From Acidimicrobiia bacterium (GTDB lineage: Bacteria; Actinomycetota; Acidimicrobiia; Spongiisociales; ZC4RG35): a stretch of 33,640 bases of DNA. The stretch is taken from contig JALSJV010000017.1 in NCBI GenBank assembly GCA_026989215.1, forward strand, positions 1-33,640, read 5' to 3'. Each line of letters starts with the position of its first letter. Within the stretch, counting starts at the first letter, position 1. The notes under the pieces are model-generated. The model saw only the letters and a list, made by a program, of their open reading frames with translations, was not told the origin of the DNA and did not search any database. Position numbers and translations under genes: made by a program. Below, one piece after another: positions 6,884 to 15,045 of this stretch.

Positions 6884-9210
6884 GCGCCGCGGCGGGGATC
6901 GCCCTCGCCCTCGCCCGGATGAACCGGCTCCTGCAGCCGAACACCGGTGAAGGGCCGCCCTGGCAGCTCGTCCTGGCGGCGGCCGCGGTGCTCGGGGCGA
7001 TCTTCACCTGGACGGCGCTCACCTACCGGCTCTCCGCCTGGATCGTGGCGGCGATCGACCTCGCCGGGGTCACGGTGGCCGTCCTCCGGGTCGCCGCCCC
7101 CCAAACCCTCACGTTCGGGGTGGTCCCCACCGGTGAGACCCTGTCCACCCTGGCCGAGGAGCTGGCCTTCGCCGTCGAGCTCGTCCGCTTCGGCGCCGCG
7201 CCGGTGCTCCCCGTCGCCGGGTTGGTGGCGTTGGTGGCGGCCATCTTCTGGATGCTGGGCGCCCTGGCCGTCGCCGGCATGGCGACCGGCCGGACGCTCA
7301 TCGCCACCGTCGCTCCCCTCGTCTTCTACCTGCAACTCGCCACCCTCGACCGCGAACCCTCCGACCTGCGCTGGATGCTCGCCTTCGCGGCGGTGCTCGT
7401 CCTCGTGCTCCTGGCAGCCGCCCCCACCCGTCGACGCGGGAGCGGCCGCGTGCGCACCGTCGATGGGCGTTTCCTGCCACGGAGCGCCCCCCAGGTCACC
7501 CTTGCCGTGGCGATCGTCGTCGTCGGAGCCTCCCTCGCCGCCTCGATGGGACTGGCCAGGGCCGTCCCGAACCTCGGCGTCCTTCCCTGGCGCTCCCAAT
7601 CCGGTCTGGGCGCCGGGCTCTACGGCGGAACCTCCTTCAACCTCTTCGTCGGGCTCAAACAGAGCATCACGTCCCTGAGCGACGAGCCGATGTTCGTCGC
7701 CCGGGTCTCCGAGTCGGCCCCCGACAACTCCGAGCTGTACTGGAAGCTGATCACCCTGGACACCTTCGACGGGGTCAACTGGATGCCCTCGGCTCAGTCC
7801 TTCAGCCGACCGTACCGAGGTGGCACCCGCTGGGAACGTGAAGACTGGAAGTTCCAGGGACCGACCGTGCGGGTGGCGGCCCGCATCCGGATCGAAGGCC
7901 TGGCCGAGCAGCTCCTCCCCACCCTCTACTCCCCGGTCTCCCTCGAGAGCCCCATCCCCCTCATCTCCGAGTCCTTCAGGGTCAGAGAGGACGGGTCGAT
8001 CGGGATCGACGTCCGCACCAAGCGGGGATGGGAGTACGAGATCATCGCCGACATCCCCCAGCCCGACTTCGGAAGGTTGGCGTCCGTCGGCGGGGAGCTC
8101 TCCCCGATCTTCGCCGAAGCCGCCTCCGTGGGAGTGTTCCGGGACGACCCCGAGGGACCGTCGTTCGCCGAGAAACCCGACGATCTCGACTACTACCTCG
8201 AGCTGCCCGACGATCTCCCGGTGGGGATCCGAACCCTCGCCCGTCAGGTCACCGAAGGCGGGATCACCCGGTTCGAACAGGCCGCCCTCCTGGAGGCGTG
8301 GTTCCGAGATCCGACCCAGTTCCGCTACTCGACCGACGTCACGACCGGGTCGTCCGCCCTCGACCTGGAGGCCTGGCTGACCGATCCGAACAGCGTCAAC
8401 TACCGGGTGGGCTACTGCGAGCAGTTCGCCACGTCGATGGCGGTGATGGCCCGCACCCTCGGGATCCCCTCACGGGTGATCCTGGGCTTCGCCCCCGGCG
8501 ACGTCGAACGGGCCGCCGACGGCTCGGAGATCATCGTCGTACGGGAACGCAACGCCCACTCCTGGGTGGAGCTGTGGATGGACGACCAGGGATGGGTCCG
8601 GTTCGACCCGACCCCCCGGTCCGACAACATCAATCCGGCGACCACCCGGGACATCATCGGCTTCGACCCCCGGAACTTCATCCCCGCCCCCGAGGAACCG
8701 GAGACGGCCGCCACCCGGGCGCTCACCGGCGAACGGGACGAGCAGCGTCTCCCCGAGGGGCTCGACATCGCCTCCGGGGATCCCACCCCGGATCTCCGGC
8801 CCACCGGGTTCCGCCTGGACCTTCCCGGCTGGGTGTGGGGACTCCTCGCCCTCACCGCCACGGCCTCGACGATCCCCGGGTTCAAGCTGATCCGCCGTCG
8901 TCGACGACTTCGTCGGCTCGCCGCCGGTGACGTCACCGCCGCCTGGGAGGAGATCGTCGATCGTCTCCGAGACCTCGGCGCCGACGTGAGCGCCGACCGG
9001 ACCCCCCTGGAGATGGCGGCCGAGCACGAGCCCGCCCTCCGCCCCCTCGCCGAGGTGTACTCGGCGGCGACCTACGGTCCACCCGGCACCGTCGTGGCGG
9101 ATCCCCGTCCGCACTTCGAGACGGCCGATCGGGCCCTGCAGGATCGTTTCGAACGGTCCACCCGGATCTACAGCTGGTTCCGCCCGACGTCGCTGCGGCG
9201 ACCGCGCTGA
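6835..9210 (+). CDS. TgpA-like membrane transglutaminase
   Basis: Large integral membrane protein of 791 residues with a transglutaminase-like domain facing outside. About seven hydrophobic segments occupy residues 10-245, then a soluble domain, then one more segment at about 665-685 and a cytoplasmic tail (about 100 residues, DUF4129-like position). The catalytic triad is visible as C528 (GYCEQFATSMAVMARTLG), H575 (NAHSWVELW) and D591 (VRFDPTPR). This is the DUF3488-transglutaminase arrangement found with MoxR and DUF58. Substrates are unknown; cell-envelope proteins are likely. ATG 6835 is very close to a GGAGG (one base), so ATG 6859 is an alternative start. It ends at a hairpin shared with the convergent MerR gene. 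Confidence 0.9.
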   Translation: MDDDDQPNMARRLGWLSAAAGIALALARMNRLLQPNTGEGPPWQLVLAAAAVLGAIFTWTALTYRLSAWIVAAIDLAGVTVAVLRVAAPQTLTFGVVPTGETLSTLAEELAFAVELVRFGAAPVLPVAGLVALVAAIFWMLGALAVAGMATGRTLIATVAPLVFYLQLATLDREPSDLRWMLAFAAVLVLVLLAAAPTRRRGSGRVRTVDGRFLPRSAPQVTLAVAIVVVGASLAASMGLARAVPNLGVLPWRSQSGLGAGLYGGTSFNLFVGLKQSITSLSDEPMFVARVSESAPDNSELYWKLITLDTFDGVNWMPSAQSFSRPYRGGTRWEREDWKFQGPTVRVAARIRIEGLAEQLLPTLYSPVSLESPIPLISESFRVREDGSIGIDVRTKRGWEYEIIADIPQPDFGRLASVGGELSPIFAEAASVGVFRDDPEGPSFAEKPDDLDYYLELPDDLPVGIRTLARQVTEGGITRFEQAALLEAWFRDPTQFRYSTDVTTGSSALDLEAWLTDPNSVNYRVGYCEQFATSMAVMARTLGIPSRVILGFAPGDVERAADGSEIIVVRERNAHSWVELWMDDQGWVRFDPTPRSDNINPATTRDIIGFDPRNFIPAPEEPETAATRALTGERDEQRLPEGLDIASGDPTPDLRPTGFRLDLPGWVWGLLALTATASTIPGFKLIRRRRRLRRLAAGDVTAAWEEIVDRLRDLGADVSADRTPLEMAAEHEPALRPLAEVYSAATYGPPGTVVADPRPHFETADRALQDRFERSTRIYSWFRPTSLRRPR

Positions 9211-9232
9211 GCGACCTTCGGCGCGTCTCAGC
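9206..9232. terminator. Shared hairpin at convergent gene ends
   Basis: GCTGAG at 9206-9211 pairs with CTCAGC at 9227-9232 across a 15-base loop. The TGA of the transglutaminase gene (9208-9210) and the TGA of the MerR gene (9230-9228) lie opposite each other in the stem. There is no T-run, so if it terminates it is the tract-less hairpin type common in high-G+C genomes. Confidence 0.4.
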
Positions 9233-9728
9233 CCTCGGCGACGTTCTGTTTCTCCTCGAGGACGTCGTCCTCGACCCGGCGGATCATCTCCAGGAACGCA
9301 CCCCGGTCGAGCTCGAACCGGGTGACGTCCTCCTCGACCCTGCGGGTGATCTCGTCGATCGCGACGAAGAACGCGAGCTGGCCCTCACGCAGCGCGTCGA
9401 GGAGCTCGGACTCGTCGTCGGAGACCCGAAAGATGCTCTGGCCGTCGGTCACCAGCTTCACGCCGGCGAGATGTTCATCGAGCTCTGCGTTCCGCCGCAG
9501 ATAGTCCCAGGCCCGGCGCACCCGCTGGAGCGACATGCCGTTGTCGAGCAGGCTTCGCACCACCCTCAGGGCGACCAGGTCCCGGAAGGAGTAGAGCCTC
9601 CGGACACCGGGTCTGCCCCCGGTTCCTTGCAGCGATGGTGACACCAACCCGACCCGGTCCCAGTACCTCAGCTGATGGGGCGTGCAGTTGGTCAGCTTGC
9701 AGGCCTGCTGAGCGGTGAATCCTTCCAC
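9228..9728 (-). CDS. MerR-family transcriptional regulator
   Basis: Protein of 166 residues with an N-terminal MerR-type winged helix: FTAQQACKLTNCTPHQLRYWDRVGLVSPS is the helix-turn-helix with the characteristic RYWD, followed by the wing GRPGVRRLYSFRDLVALRVV. A helical effector part of about 90 residues follows, without a cysteine metal site or a drug-binding domain, so the ligand is unknown. It resembles the MerR-like regulators conserved in actinobacterial core genomes. GTG 9728 (or TTG 9731) follows AGAGGA by nine or six bases; ATG 9812 gives a 28-residue Arg-rich extension and cannot be excluded, because the likely -10 box is only 31 bases ahead of it. Confidence 0.85.
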   Translation of the reverse strand: MEGFTAQQACKLTNCTPHQLRYWDRVGLVSPSLQGTGGRPGVRRLYSFRDLVALRVVRSLLDNGMSLQRVRRAWDYLRRNAELDEHLAGVKLVTDGQSIFRVSDDESELLDALREGQLAFFVAIDEITRRVEEDVTRFELDRGAFLEMIRRVEDDVLEEKQNVAEG

Positions 9729-9842
9729 CAAACGCGGTCCTCTCGTCGTCCGGACGACCGGGATGCGGTGGCCGGTCGTCGTCCCTCCTCGATCGTGCCG
9801 TGGATGCCTCATGCACCCCGGCGGGCATCCGCGGCGCAGCGC

Positions 9843-9848
9843 ACTCTA
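9843..9848 (-). promoter_or_regulatory. Likely -10 box of the MerR gene
   Basis: The minus strand reads TAGAGT at 9848-9843, the same hexamer as at the moxR side (4690-4695). The -35 is not recognisable. Transcription would start near 9836, giving a leader of about 24 bases to ATG 9812 or about 108 to GTG 9728. Confidence 0.35.
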
Positions 9849-9916
9849 GCCAACGTGAACCAGCGGAGTCCGCCAGCCGGGGATTCTCTTCGGCGGGCGA
9901 CGGAACCGTCCTCTCC

Positions 9917-9955
9917 GGGCCCCATCGAAGGGCCCCGGGGGCCCTCAGGACCCCC
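9917..9955 (-). terminator. Tandem G+C hairpins at the end of the DUF3040 gene
   Basis: In the minus-strand RNA, GGGGGUCC (9955-9948) pairs with GGGCCCCC (9944-9937) with one G-U pair, and the three-base loop is exactly the UGA stop codon at 9947-9945. A second stem of GGGCCC against GGGCCC (9935-9930 and 9922-9917) follows. No T-run is present. This is a plausible tract-less terminator. The rest of 9729-9916 holds only the presumed MerR promoter. Confidence 0.55.
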
Positions 9956-10268
9956 GTCGGAACCGGATCCGCGGGCTCCGTGCGCCGCTCGGACCGAGCC
10001 CGAGCCCACCCCGGGCTCGAATGCCATGGGCGAGGGCGGTGGCCGAGACGACCATCAGCAGGAACCCGGCGACGGCGATCACCGTCGAGACCGTGAAGGA
10101 GACGAGGACGACGACGATCCCCACGACCACCCCGAGCAGGGGCAGGCGGGTGCCGAAACGGCCCGACCGGTCGATGTTTCGCACCGCGTGGGCCAGCCCC
10201 GGGTCCTCCTCGTAGAACTGGCGCTCGATCTCCGCCAGGATCCTCTGCTCACGGTCGTCCAAGGGCAT
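9945..10268 (-). CDS. DUF3040 membrane protein
   Basis: Protein of 107 residues. It begins with PLDDREQRILAEIERQFYEEDPGLA, the conserved N-terminal signature of DUF3040, a family almost confined to Actinobacteria. Two hydrophobic segments at about residues 44-60 and 64-82 form a membrane hairpin, and the tail is Arg/Gly-rich. Function is unknown. ATG 10268 is chosen because family members start at this MPL motif; ATG 10286 is in frame as well. A good -10 box TATACT lies at 10320-10315. Confidence 0.85.
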   Translation of the reverse strand: MPLDDREQRILAEIERQFYEEDPGLAHAVRNIDRSGRFGTRLPLLGVVVGIVVVLVSFTVSTVIAVAGFLLMVVSATALAHGIRARGGLGLGPSGARSPRIRFRRGS

Positions 10269-10314
10269 CCCATCACCTCGGCTCATGCGTTGCCCGTCGG
10301 GTGTCCTGGCCATC

Positions 10315-10339
10315 AGTATACGTGAGGTTCCGGCTCACG
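10315..10339 (-). promoter_or_regulatory. DUF3040 promoter -10 with adjoining inverted repeat
   Basis: The minus strand has TATACT at 10320-10315. Directly upstream sits a perfect 6-base inverted repeat, CGTGAG (10339-10334) and CTCACG (10326-10321), separated by seven bases. The repeat fills the -35 to -10 spacer and contains the dinB stop TGA (10337-10335). It could be an operator for the DUF3040 promoter, a terminator of dinB, or both. No good -35 is seen. Confidence 0.45.
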
Positions 10340-11519
10340 ATGAGGCCCGACCCTGACGCGATTCGGGTACCAGGCGCGCCGGGACGACGGCGTCCGCCCC
10401 GAACCGTTCCCGTACCGCATCCACCGCCTCGCTCACCCGCTCCCAGCCGTCGTCCGCCCCCACCTGGAGCTGGCGCGGTGCTGCAGCCGGTTCGAGGCCG
10501 CCGGCGCCGACCCCGAGGAGTCGGACCGCCCTCAGCGGCCCCACCCTGGCCAGCAGCCGACGAACGTCGTCGTAGAGCTCGGGGGTCGTCGCCGTCGGCT
10601 CCGATCGGGTGTGGGACCTGGTCACCGTCGAGAAGTCGGGGAACCGGACCTTCAGCGTGATCGTGCGGGCCCGCAGCCCCGCCCGGCGCAGCCGGTAGGC
10701 GAGCCGGTCGGTGTGTTTCAGCAGCTCGGCCTCGATGTGCGCCCGGTCGGTGAGGTCGGCCGGATACGTGCGCTCCACCGAGACCGACTTCACCTCCGAC
10801 TCGGCGACCACCGGCCGGGGATCGATCCCACGGGCCATACGGGAGAGATGGGCGCCCAGGGCGGCCCCCAGCTCACGTTCGAGAACGCGAGGTGTCAGCG
10901 CGGCCAGATCCCCGACCGTCGTCACGCCCAACCGCTCCAGCGCCGCGTGGGTGGCCTCGCCCACACCCCAGAGCGCCCGCACCGGTTTCGGCGCCAGGTA
11001 GCGCTCGACCTCGTCGACGGGCACTCGGAGCACCCCGTCGGGTTTGGCATCCGCCGACGCCAGCTTCGCCACCAACTTGGTGCTGGCGATTCCGACGGAG
11101 GCCACCAGGCCCGTCCGTTCACGGATCCTCCGTCGAAGCTCGGTGGCGACCGCCTCGGGATCCGGATGGTGAAGACGCAGCCCCGAGACGTCGAGGAAGG
11201 CCTCGTCCAAGGAGAGGCCCTCCACCCGCGGGGTGAAGGAGCGGAAGATCTCGAACACCTCTTCGGACGCCTGGACGTAGGCCGCATGGTCGGGTGCGAC
11301 CACCACCAGGTCGGGGCAGAGGCGACGAGCCCTCGCCGTCGGCATCGCCGAACGCACCCCGAAGGCCCTCGCCTCGTACGAGGCCGAGGCGACGACCCCC
11401 CTCGGCCCGGTCCCCCCCACCGCCACCGGGCGGCCCCCCAGCTCGGGTCGACGCCGACGTTCGACCGCGACGAAGAACGCATCCATGTCCACATGGAGGA
11501 TCGGCTCCGTGAAGGTCAC
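10335..11519 (-). CDS. dinB: DNA polymerase IV (Y-family, DinB)
   Basis: Error-prone translesion DNA polymerase. The 394-residue protein has the palm motifs LHVDMDAFFVAVE (first catalytic Asp at residue 11) and SLDEAFLDVSG (Asp-Glu pair), the fingers segment SYEARAFGVRSAMPT, a thumb with two helix-hairpin-helix-like segments (PVRALWGVGEATHAALERLGV), and a C-terminal little-finger domain. The C-terminus lacks a clear beta-clamp peptide such as QxxLF. GTG 11519 gives the usual short N-terminus before HVDMD; GTG 11528 is three codons earlier and also possible. I see no actinobacterial LexA box (GAAC-N4-GTTC type) upstream. It is divergent from the phosphatase gene with only 53 bases between starts. 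Confidence 0.93.
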   Translation of the reverse strand: MTFTEPILHVDMDAFFVAVERRRRPELGGRPVAVGGTGPRGVVASASYEARAFGVRSAMPTARARRLCPDLVVVAPDHAAYVQASEEVFEIFRSFTPRVEGLSLDEAFLDVSGLRLHHPDPEAVATELRRRIRERTGLVASVGIASTKLVAKLASADAKPDGVLRVPVDEVERYLAPKPVRALWGVGEATHAALERLGVTTVGDLAALTPRVLERELGAALGAHLSRMARGIDPRPVVAESEVKSVSVERTYPADLTDRAHIEAELLKHTDRLAYRLRRAGLRARTITLKVRFPDFSTVTRSHTRSEPTATTPELYDDVRRLLARVGPLRAVRLLGVGAGGLEPAAAPRQLQVGADDGWERVSEAVDAVRERFGADAVVPARLVPESRQGRASS

Positions 11520-11558
11520 CCCGGTCACGGTAGTGCGGACGAGCTCGACCCTTCGCCC

Positions 11559-11564
11559 TAACCT
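11559..11564 (+). promoter_or_regulatory. -10 box of a probably leaderless phosphatase mRNA
   Basis: TAACCT at 11559-11564 is followed after eight bases by the GTG start at 11573, so transcription should begin at or next to the start codon. There is no Shine-Dalgarno sequence between the box and the GTG. Confidence 0.5.
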
Positions 11565-11572
11565 GACCCGCC

Positions 11573-12253
11573 GTGACCCTCCGTATCCACCTCGTCCGTC
11601 ACGGCGAAGTCCACAATCCCGGCCATCTCGTCTACGCCCGCCTCGCCGGATTCGGCCTCTCGCCCCGCGGCCGGCGGCAGGCCCGGGCTGCAGCCGCCCA
11701 CCTGGCCGATCGTCCAATCGTGGCGGTGTGGTCCTCGCCGCTCCAGCGGGCCCTCGAGACCGCCGCCGAGATCGCCCTGCCTCGAGGTCTGGTGGTGCAG
11801 GTGGACGAGCGACTCGGCGAGTGGCGCCTCACGGACCGCTGGCAGGGGATTCCCTGGGACGACCTGGCCACGGTGCGGCCCGGCGAGGTCGAGGCCTACC
11901 TCGCCCACCCGCATCGCCTCCCCTTCTCCGCCGAGAGCCTCGACGACCTCGCCCGACGGATGGCCGACGCCCTCGACGACGTGGCCGCCACCTCCGGCGG
12001 GGACGTCGTCGTGGTCGGTCACCAGGACCCGCTGCAGGCGGTCCGCCTCTTCCTCACCGGGCGGCGACTGAGCGGGCTCCACGACGACAAGCCGCGCCAC
12101 GCCACGGTGATCACGTTGGAGCCGGGCGTTCCGTGGCGCGAGCGGGAGCGGTGGGATCCGCCCGATCACGACCTCCCGCCCCCCACCAACGCGGCGATCA
12201 CCTCGGCGTCGGCGGGAAACGCCAACTCCGGCAGCGCCCCGGGAGGAAAGTAG
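11573..12253 (+). CDS. Histidine phosphatase superfamily protein
   Basis: Phosphoglycerate-mutase-like enzyme of 226 residues. The signature LVRHGEV gives the phosphohistidine H10 with R9, R59 lies in SSPLQRALETA, E83 in GEW, and the second histidine H150 in VVVGHQDP, a complete catalytic set. Substrate is unknown; members act on small phosphate esters or sugars. The last about 30 residues (DPPDHDLPPPTNAAITSASAGNANSG...) are low in conserved character and are encoded by DNA that is antisense to the C-terminus of the Nudix gene. They look like a read-through tail. The mRNA is probably leaderless. Confidence 0.88.
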   Translation: MTLRIHLVRHGEVHNPGHLVYARLAGFGLSPRGRRQARAAAAHLADRPIVAVWSSPLQRALETAAEIALPRGLVVQVDERLGEWRLTDRWQGIPWDDLATVRPGEVEAYLAHPHRLPFSAESLDDLARRMADALDDVAATSGGDVVVVGHQDPLQAVRLFLTGRRLSGLHDDKPRHATVITLEPGVPWRERERWDPPDHDLPPPTNAAITSASAGNANSGSAPGGK

Positions 12254-12696
12254 CGGGCCTCGACGGCATCGTCTCCTGCGACCAGGATCCCTCCCGTCAC
12301 CCGGGCCTCGAACCACACCCCCACCGTGACCTTCGCCGGATCGTGGAAGTTGGTGGAGACCCAGACGACGTCGCCGATCTCGGCGATGAGGCCGGTCTCC
12401 TCTCGCAACTCCCGGGCGGCGGCGGCGCGGATCTCCTCCCCGTAGTCGACGTATCCGGCGGGGAGCGACCAGAGACCCGCCCGACTCGATCCGGGACCCC
12501 TCCGTACCAACAGCACCCGGCCACGGTCGTCGAACACGACGACGGCCGCGCCCACCCCGGGATCGCGGAAATGCACCCACTCGCACGACCCACAGGTCAT
12601 CCGTACCCGCCCGGCGACGGATCGGGGGACGAGACGGGTACCACACATGGGACAGAATCGGAACTCGCCCGGCCAGAGGTCCGGATGGCCACTCAT
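12166..12696 (-). CDS. Nudix hydrolase with zinc ribbon
   Basis: Protein of 176 residues. An N-terminal zinc ribbon has C15, C18, C35 and C38 (CPMCG and CGSCEW), followed by a Nudix fold with a perfect Nudix box from G81 to L103: GYVDYGEEIRAAAARELREE and onward TGL, with the metal-binding RELREE. The ribbon-plus-Nudix layout resembles NADH pyrophosphatase-like and ADP-ribose-type enzymes, but NudC-specific residues after the box are not evident, so the substrate (a nucleoside diphosphate linked to another group) is not assigned. ATG 12696 is chosen because the upstream sequence is not conserved-looking. Its 3' end overlaps the convergent phosphatase gene by 88 bases. Confidence 0.9.
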   Translation of the reverse strand: MSGHPDLWPGEFRFCPMCGTRLVPRSVAGRVRMTCGSCEWVHFRDPGVGAAVVVFDDRGRVLLVRRGPGSSRAGLWSLPAGYVDYGEEIRAAAARELREETGLIAEIGDVVWVSTNFHDPAKVTVGVWFEARVTGGILVAGDDAVEARYFPPGALPELAFPADAEVIAALVGGGRS

Positions 12697-12771
12697 GGTT
12701 TGCGTTCCGCCGCCACTCCATCGACACTCATCATCGCAACTCTGCCGCAACCCGGACAGCTTCGCCAGCCC

Positions 12772-13521
12772 ATGTTCTCCGTCTTCGTCGCCGCCGCCGC
12801 TCCCCTCCTCGCCGCCCTGGCCTGGGCGTGGGCACTGATGACCCTGGAGGGGCCGTGGTCCCGAACCGCCGCCGTCGCCATCGCCGCCGACCTCGTGCTG
12901 CTGGCGACGGTGGGGGTGATCGGGATGGTCCTGGGCCGGTCCCGCTGGGCCCGCCGCCTCTGCATCGGCACCAGCGCCGTCGGGCTCGTGGTGGGGGCGT
13001 TCCTCGCGTTCGGCCCTGCCTGGGCGGCGGCGGCCTCCCTCTCGGCCGCGGCTCTGGCGGGCCTCACCGGCCCATGGCTGAAGGGATGGGTCCGCGAGCG
13101 TCCCGCCGCCCTCGGTCCCCCCGAGGTGGCCGTCATCCTGGAGATCCTCCTGCTCGCCGTCCCGGGAATCGTGGGAGCTGCAGCGCCGACCGGGCTCGGT
13201 CCCGCCGGTGTCGTCGGGATCGTCGTGGCTCCCGTCGCCGCGTTCTGGTACGCGAAGACGGTGCGGGGGGCCGTGGTGGCGGTGCGGGTGCTCTACCCGG
13301 TCGCCGCCGTCGTCACCGGGGTCGTCGAAGGGGGATCCGCCGGGATCGTGCTCGCCCTGGCGGGGATCGTCTCCGGCGCGCTCGCCTGGACCAAAGGGGT
13401 CCTCATCGCCGCCCGACCGCTGACGCGGCGATCCGAGTCGGTGCGGATCCCGCCCGAGCTCGCGCCCCCCGAGATCCTCGAGGCCGCCGGGCTCGATGAG
13501 CGAGGGCGGCCGAAACGGTGA
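12772..13521 (+). CDS. Multi-pass membrane protein of unknown function
   Basis: Protein of 249 residues made almost entirely of hydrophobic segments: about seven, near residues 3-22, 30-52, 62-82, 85-100, 120-145, 150-165 and 180-215. A short basic loop follows the second and fourth segments. The cytoplasmic tail (about 30 residues) has PPELAPPEILEAAGLDERGRPKR. No transporter or enzyme motif is visible. ATG 12772 is chosen as the first residue before the first membrane segment; no good ribosome-binding site precedes it. It overlaps the next small membrane gene (GTGA), so the two are probably made together. Confidence 0.7.
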   Translation: MFSVFVAAAAPLLAALAWAWALMTLEGPWSRTAAVAIAADLVLLATVGVIGMVLGRSRWARRLCIGTSAVGLVVGAFLAFGPAWAAAASLSAAALAGLTGPWLKGWVRERPAALGPPEVAVILEILLLAVPGIVGAAAPTGLGPAGVVGIVVAPVAAFWYAKTVRGAVVAVRVLYPVAAVVTGVVEGGSAGIVLALAGIVSGALAWTKGVLIAARPLTRRSESVRIPPELAPPEILEAAGLDERGRPKR

Positions 13522-13778
13522 GACGACCCAACCCGTGGGTGGCGATCCCGTCGCTCCTGATGGGGCTGCTGGGCGGTGTCCTGGGGTGGATCGTCACCGA
13601 TGTGAGCTGCCGGCCCGCCTCCTGTGTCGGACTGGCACTGGTGGTCGCCGTCGGCGCCTTCCTCGTCGTCACCGTCGGCATGGCGGTGGTGGTGGTGCTG
13701 GTCCTCCGCTCCCTCGCCGAGTACCGGGAGGCCACCGCCCGGGGCGAGGAACCCCCCGGCCCGGGCTGCGAGGTCTGA
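13518..13778 (+). CDS. Small two-helix membrane protein
   Basis: Protein of 86 residues with two hydrophobic segments at about 8-28 and 37-65. Two Cys (SCRPASC) lie in the short connecting loop, where a disulfide or metal site is possible. The tail is acidic and polar. It starts at GTG 13518 overlapping the TGA of the preceding membrane gene by GTGA. I do not recognise the family; a partner role for the preceding membrane protein is inference from the coupling. Confidence 0.7.
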   Translation: MRRPNPWVAIPSLLMGLLGGVLGWIVTDVSCRPASCVGLALVVAVGAFLVVTVGMAVVVVLVLRSLAEYREATARGEEPPGPGCEV

Positions 13779-13794
13779 ACAGGAAGGTCAGGCC
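13772..13794. terminator. Shared hairpin between convergent membrane gene and fabF
   Basis: GGTCTGA at 13772-13778 pairs with TCAGGCC at 13788-13794 (one G-T position) around a nine-base loop. The TGA of the plus-strand gene and the TGA of fabF face each other in the stem, as at 9206-9232. There is no T-run. Confidence 0.4.
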
Positions 13795-15041
13795 CGACCG
13801 AGCACCAGCACCGCGTTGTGCCCGCCGAACCCGAAGTTGTTCGACATCGCGTACCGGATGTCGATCTCCCGCGCCTCGTTCGGGACGTAGTCGAGGTCAC
13901 ATTCGGGATCCGGCGTCTCGTAGTTGATCGTCGGAGGCGCCACCCCGAACCGGATCGCCATCAGACAGGCGATCGCCTCCACCGCCCCCGCCGCACCCAG
14001 CATGTGACCGGTCATCGACTTCGTCGATGAGATCGCCACCCGGCGGGCGACGTCCTCACCCAACGCGATCTTGATGGCCGATGTCTCGGTGACGTCGTTG
14101 GCGGGCGTCGACGTCCCGTGGGCGTTGACGTAGTCGATCGCTTCCGCCTCCAGGCCGGCGTCGGCGAGCGCCGCCTGCATCGCCCGTGCCGGACCCGTGC
14201 CCCCGGGACGGGGCAGCGTGATGTGGTAGGCGTCGGCGGAGGAGCCGTACCCGAGGATCTCGCCGTAGACCTCCGCCCCGCGGGCGAGTGCCCGCTCCCG
14301 CTCCTCCAAGACCAGCACCCCCGCCCCCTCCCCCATGAGGAACCCGTCCCGCTCGGCGTCGAAGGGTCGAGACGCCCGCGCCGGGTCGTCGTTCCTCGTC
14401 GAGAGCGCCCGCGCCTTGGCGAACGCGGCCATCGCGTAGTCGGTGATCCCGGCCTCGGATCCACCGGCCAGCATCACGTCCGCCGCTCCCCGCCGGATCA
14501 GCTCGGCGGCGTCCCCGATGGCGTTCGCCGAGGCGGCGCAGGCGGTGACCACACAGGTGACCGGACCCATGAGATGATGCTCGATCGACGCCAGGCCGGC
14601 GGCGATGTTCGGGATGATCTTCGGGACTCCCACCGGGCTGACCCGGTCGGGGCCCCGGGAATGCAGCACGTCGATCTCTTCGATGAACGACTGCATCCCG
14701 CCGAACCCGACGCCGGCGACCACCCCGGCGCGGTACGCCTCCTCCGAGTCCTCCCCGAAGGAGAGTCCGGCATCGGCGAGCGCCTCCCGGACCGCGACCA
14801 GGAAGTACTGGCTGAAGGGGTCGAGGCGTCGGAGCTCACGGCGTGGGAAGTGCTCCTCCGGGTCGAATCCCTTCAGCTCGGCCGCGATCCGCACGGTGTG
14901 ATCGGACGCGTCGAACCGCGTGATCGGTCCCGCCCCCGAGACCCCGGCGACCATCCGGTCCCAGGTCGTCGGGGCGTCGTTGCCGAGGGGCGTGACGGCA
15001 CCGATCCCGGTGACCACCACCCGACGTCGGTCGAGGGACAT
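13788..15041 (-). CDS. fabF: 3-oxoacyl-[ACP] synthase II
   Basis: Elongating condensing enzyme of type II fatty acid synthesis, joining malonyl-ACP to an acyl-ACP. The 417-residue thiolase-fold protein shows the full Cys-His-His set: C168 in VTACAASANAIG, H308 in NAHGTSTPAND, and H346 with K341 in STKSMTGHMLGAAGAVE. The C-terminal NNFGFGGHNAVLV glycine-rich motif is present. Length matches the family. ATG 15041 lies four bases after the acpP stop. It is the last gene of the fab cluster, ending at a hairpin shared with a convergent gene. Confidence 0.96.
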   Translation of the reverse strand: MSLDRRRVVVTGIGAVTPLGNDAPTTWDRMVAGVSGAGPITRFDASDHTVRIAAELKGFDPEEHFPRRELRRLDPFSQYFLVAVREALADAGLSFGEDSEEAYRAGVVAGVGFGGMQSFIEEIDVLHSRGPDRVSPVGVPKIIPNIAAGLASIEHHLMGPVTCVVTACAASANAIGDAAELIRRGAADVMLAGGSEAGITDYAMAAFAKARALSTRNDDPARASRPFDAERDGFLMGEGAGVLVLEERERALARGAEVYGEILGYGSSADAYHITLPRPGGTGPARAMQAALADAGLEAEAIDYVNAHGTSTPANDVTETSAIKIALGEDVARRVAISSTKSMTGHMLGAAGAVEAIACLMAIRFGVAPPTINYETPDPECDLDYVPNEAREIDIRYAMSNNFGFGGHNAVLVLGRA

Positions 15042-15045
15042 GGGA

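Noticed and set aside
11520-11572. LexA/SOS box before dinB
   Set aside because: I searched by eye for a GAAC-N4-GTTC type site between the two divergent starts and found none.
11485-12771. Upstream in-frame extension of the membrane protein gene
   Set aside because: It crosses dinB, the phosphatase and the Nudix gene and is Arg/Pro low-complexity; the membrane protein begins naturally at 12772.
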